Assembly (NCBI GenBank): GCA_013373015.1
Contig: JABXIQ010000002.1
Location: forward strand, 62,001-126,000
Source: Kangiellaceae bacterium
Lineage (GTDB): Bacteria > Pseudomonadota > Gammaproteobacteria > Enterobacterales > Kangiellaceae
Length of the DNA stretch: 64,000 nucleotides
Reading direction: 5' to 3'
The notes beneath the pieces were generated by a model that saw nothing but the letters and a program-made list of their open reading frames with translations, did not search any database and was not told the DNA's origin. Below are positions 61,155-64,000 of this stretch, piece by piece (positions within the stretch are counted from its first letter, which is position 1; every line of letters starts with the position of its first letter). A program made the position numbers and the translations under genes.

Positions 61155-61751
61155 TTAGGCTTCTTTAGTTGCACTGGCCACCGTATAGGCAGGACCTTGT
61201 TTATGTTTTTTATAGTTACCAAAGACCTCTTTGAAGGCTTTTTTCATAAAGTCTCGCAAGCCTGTGATCGTCACAACATAGAAGGTGCCGCCAGGAGCTA
61301 AGCGCTTATAGGCGTCATGTAGGAAAATATAGAGTAGCTCATTACCCACTTTAGCTGGAATATTGGAGACTATAACATTGAAATGGCGTTCATCAATGGC
61401 GCTAAAACCATTGGAAAGACGAGCCTCTGCGTTGGCAACCTTATTCAAACGGCAGTTATGGTTTGCATAATCAACGGCTACAAAGTCTTTATCAGCCATA
61501 ATCACATGTCCTTTGGGTGCTTGTTTAGCCATAGTTAATCCTAAAACACCATAACCACAACCCAGATCTAAGCATTTATCATCCGCTTGAACATCAACAT
61601 ATTTCAGTAACATGATAGAGCCATCATCAATCGCTTTGGGTGAAAATAATCCCCAAGTGGTTTTGAACTGCATGGGAAAACCACACAATGAATGCTCGAT
61701 TGTTAAATCTTGTTTAAGCTGTTGGATTTCGTCTTTGCTGTAATGAGCCAT
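61155..61751 (-). CDS. RsmC-like class I SAM methyltransferase (MTS domain)
   Basis: KCLDLGCGYGVLGLTMAKQAPKG, VSNIPAKVG. Confidence 0.88.
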   Translation of the reverse strand: MAHYSKDEIQQLKQDLTIEHSLCGFPMQFKTTWGLFSPKAIDDGSIMLLKYVDVQADDKCLDLGCGYGVLGLTMAKQAPKGHVIMADKDFVAVDYANHNCRLNKVANAEARLSNGFSAIDERHFNVIVSNIPAKVGNELLYIFLHDAYKRLAPGGTFYVVTITGLRDFMKKAFKEVFGNYKKHKQGPAYTVASATKEA

Positions 61752-61948
61752 AGTAATGAGCCGTAGCGGTGAGAGTGATTAGATGACAGGATTTTAACAT
61801 CGACCACAGCTTTTCACTAACTTAATTGCTCTAAGCAATGACTTCTGGTCATAAGTCTATGCTAGAATAGCGCTCTCTAATATTTCCGTGATCATTCGAT
61901 ATGACGGAATAGTTCCGTCAATAGATAACGCTTGCGAGTGATATATCA

Positions 61949-63034
61949 ATGAATCAAATGCCATTTGTTTTTTATTGCCGACCTGGTTTTGAATCAGATT
62001 GTGCGGCTGAAATTCAGGATTTTGCCAACTCTTATGATCTAGCAGGCTATCCGAATGCCAAGCCCAATAGCGGTTGCGTACGATTTTATTGCTTTGATCA
62101 AGATAGCTCACAGCAGTTGTTTGAGGCATTGGATATCAATGAGTTAATCTTTGTTCGACAATGGTTTTGGGCGCAACAAGAGCTGGATGATTTACCATTG
62201 CAAGATCGTATTACACCAATTTTAGGCGCAGTTGCGATCACAACCACTGATAATATTCAGGCTCAAAAAGTGTTGGTTGAACACTTAGACGATGATGCGG
62301 GACGTGAGTTATCGAAATTTTGCAAAAAGTTCACCACGCCATTAACCATTGCTTTGGAAAAACATGAGCTGTTGGATTCAGAAGGCGACTATCAATTACA
62401 CTTGTTGTTTTTAACCAATAACCATTGCTTAATTGGAATTTCACCAATCGGAAAAGCCTCCGAATTAAAAGGTGGCATTGTGAGATTAAAATTCCCCAAA
62501 GATGCTCCAAGCCGCTCAACGTTAAAGTTGGAAGAGGCTTTTTTGAGTCTGATGTCGGGTAAAAAGCGCAAACAAGTGTTAAGACTTGGCAACACAGCGG
62601 TTGATCTTGGCGCTGCGCCAGGTGGTTGGACATATCAATTGGTTAAACATGGCTTACAAGTAACTGCGATTGATAATGGCCCTATGGATAAAAAGTTGAT
62701 GGCAACGGAGCATGTAATCCATTTGCGTGAAAATGCTTTAGCTTGGCTGCCAGAAAAGCCAGTGCATATGTTGGTTTGTGATATGGTGGAAAAACCATCA
62801 TTGGTTGCAAAATTAATGGCTAAATGGTTAGTGCAGGGTAAAACAGAGCATGCCATCTTCAATCTTAAACTACCGATGAAAAAGCGCTATCAAGAGGTGG
62901 CAGATTGCTTAGATATGATCTGCGATGCATTGGAAGAGCACGAGATAGAGTATGATTGGCATGCCAAGCATTTGTACCATGATCGAGAAGAGATCACGGC
63001 TTATTTTCGACGCAAAATGCCTAAACTAAATTAA
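61949..63034 (+). CDS. rlmM: 23S rRNA 2'-O-ribose C2498 methyltransferase
   Basis: AVDLGAAPGGWTYQLVKHG; FYCRPGFESDCAAEIQ. Confidence 0.95.
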   Translation: MNQMPFVFYCRPGFESDCAAEIQDFANSYDLAGYPNAKPNSGCVRFYCFDQDSSQQLFEALDINELIFVRQWFWAQQELDDLPLQDRITPILGAVAITTTDNIQAQKVLVEHLDDDAGRELSKFCKKFTTPLTIALEKHELLDSEGDYQLHLLFLTNNHCLIGISPIGKASELKGGIVRLKFPKDAPSRSTLKLEEAFLSLMSGKKRKQVLRLGNTAVDLGAAPGGWTYQLVKHGLQVTAIDNGPMDKKLMATEHVIHLRENALAWLPEKPVHMLVCDMVEKPSLVAKLMAKWLVQGKTEHAIFNLKLPMKKRYQEVADCLDMICDALEEHEIEYDWHAKHLYHDREEITAYFRRKMPKLN

Positions 63035-63046
63035 TTAGTAAAAGTT

Positions 63047-63880
63047 ATGAGTAGTGAGATCCCGTTAGGAAAAGAAACCCAATACCCAAGCCAGTATGAT
63101 GCTTCATTGTTGTTTCCAGTCTTACGACAACTGAAACGTGATGAGCTAGGTTTTGGCGCAGAGTTACCTTTTGTAGGAAGCGATATTTGGAACGGTTATG
63201 AACTGTCCTGGCTAAACACCAAAGGCAAACCACAAGTCGCTATTGGTGTCTTTGAGTTTGCTTATGATAGTCCGAATATTATTGAGTCAAAGTCCTTTAA
63301 GTTGTATTTGAACTCTTTTAATCAAAGTCGTTTTGAGTTTTGGCAGCAAGTGTCTGAACTGATGACTAAGGATTTATCCATCGCTGCTGGGAAGCAAGTG
63401 GTGGTGCAACTTTACTCATTAGATGAGTTTAATCAGCAGTTTCCAATAGTTGCTGTTGATGGTGAGTCAATTGATGAGCTGGATATTAAAGTCGATAACT
63501 TTGATTATCAGCCTGAATTATTACAGCTTGAATCTGACGTTGAGATTAATGAAGTCTGTCATGAGATATTAACCAGTGACCTATTGAAAAGTAATTGCTT
63601 GATCACTAATCAACCTGATTGGGCAAGTATTATCATTGAGTATCAAGGCCGTAAAATCAATCGTGAAGCACTGCTCAAATACCTTATATCGTTCCGCACC
63701 CATAATGAATTTCATGAGCAGTGTGTAGAAAGGATTTTTACCGATCTGATGCAAAAGTGTCAGCCGCAAGAGTTGACGGTGTATGCGCGTTATACTCGTC
63801 GTGGAGGTTTGGATATCAATCCTTTTAGAACCAATGTAACGGATAAACAGGCTCAAAATATACGTTTGAGTCGTCAATAA
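63047..63880 (+). CDS. queF: NADPH-dependent 7-cyano-7-deazaguanine reductase, long form
   Basis: LGKETQYPSQYDASLLFPVLR, SKSFKLYLNSFNQSRF; C-term RYTRRGGLDINPFRTN. Confidence 0.96.
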   Translation: MSSEIPLGKETQYPSQYDASLLFPVLRQLKRDELGFGAELPFVGSDIWNGYELSWLNTKGKPQVAIGVFEFAYDSPNIIESKSFKLYLNSFNQSRFEFWQQVSELMTKDLSIAAGKQVVVQLYSLDEFNQQFPIVAVDGESIDELDIKVDNFDYQPELLQLESDVEINEVCHEILTSDLLKSNCLITNQPDWASIIIEYQGRKINREALLKYLISFRTHNEFHEQCVERIFTDLMQKCQPQELTVYARYTRRGGLDINPFRTNVTDKQAQNIRLSRQ

Positions 63881-64000
63881 ATACTCATTTAGCCTATTTT
63901 AATGCTCATTTCGCCTTCATTTCTTGATTTACAAAAAAGGACTGGACGAATTAAAGTCGTTATATAACAATGAATGGCTTTATTTTGGCAGGACCAACTG

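Noticed and set aside
63881-63960. Possible fourth copy of the palindromic repeat (ATACTCATTTAGCC...AATGCTCATTTCGCC).
   Set aside because: It contains two direct TCATTT-like motifs but lacks the TTTAG...CTAAACTGCGC inverted core, so chance similarity is likely.
1-64000. Searched for CRISPR arrays, tRNA/rRNA genes, prophage or IS transposase genes.
   Set aside because: No regularly spaced repeat array, no cloverleaf or rRNA-like sequence and no transposase, integrase or phage structural ORF were recognised.

Overview
This is a chromosomal window from a gammaproteobacterium; a Kangiella-like relative is possible, but that is inference from gene content and protein style. Most of it is conserved housekeeping DNA: a near-complete dcw cluster (mraZ-rsmH-ftsL-ftsI-murE-murF-mraY-murD-ftsW-murG-murC-ddl-ftsQ-ftsA-ftsZ-lpxC), then M23 peptidase, secA and a NUDIX gene. 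These are followed by a minus-strand type IV pilus block (pilA, PglL/Wzy-like ligase, pilB, pilC, pilD, coaE, zapD, yacG), nadC, ampD-ampE, aceE-aceF-lpd, several peptidase, transporter and TPR genes, ttcA, a 1357-aa exported multidomain protein, alkA-like, rlmM and queF. The clearest accessory feature is a solitary 538-bp integron-type gene cassette (42577-43114, minus strand) carrying a DUF4279-like gene and an attC-like site, inserted exactly behind the stop codon of an LEA14-like gene with no integrase in view. Other items worth a second look are a 10-bp-periodic MraZ operator array, a family of about 100-130 bp imperfect palindromes (three copies), a perfect 14-bp hairpin covering the pilB start codon with no visible Shine-Dalgarno, a pilA-linked oligosaccharyltransferase, a CTT-like duplicated motif in FtsZ, and several intergenic hairpins with competing pairings. 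No rRNA, tRNA, CRISPR array or prophage was recognised. Functional names come from reading the protein sequences, not from database searches.
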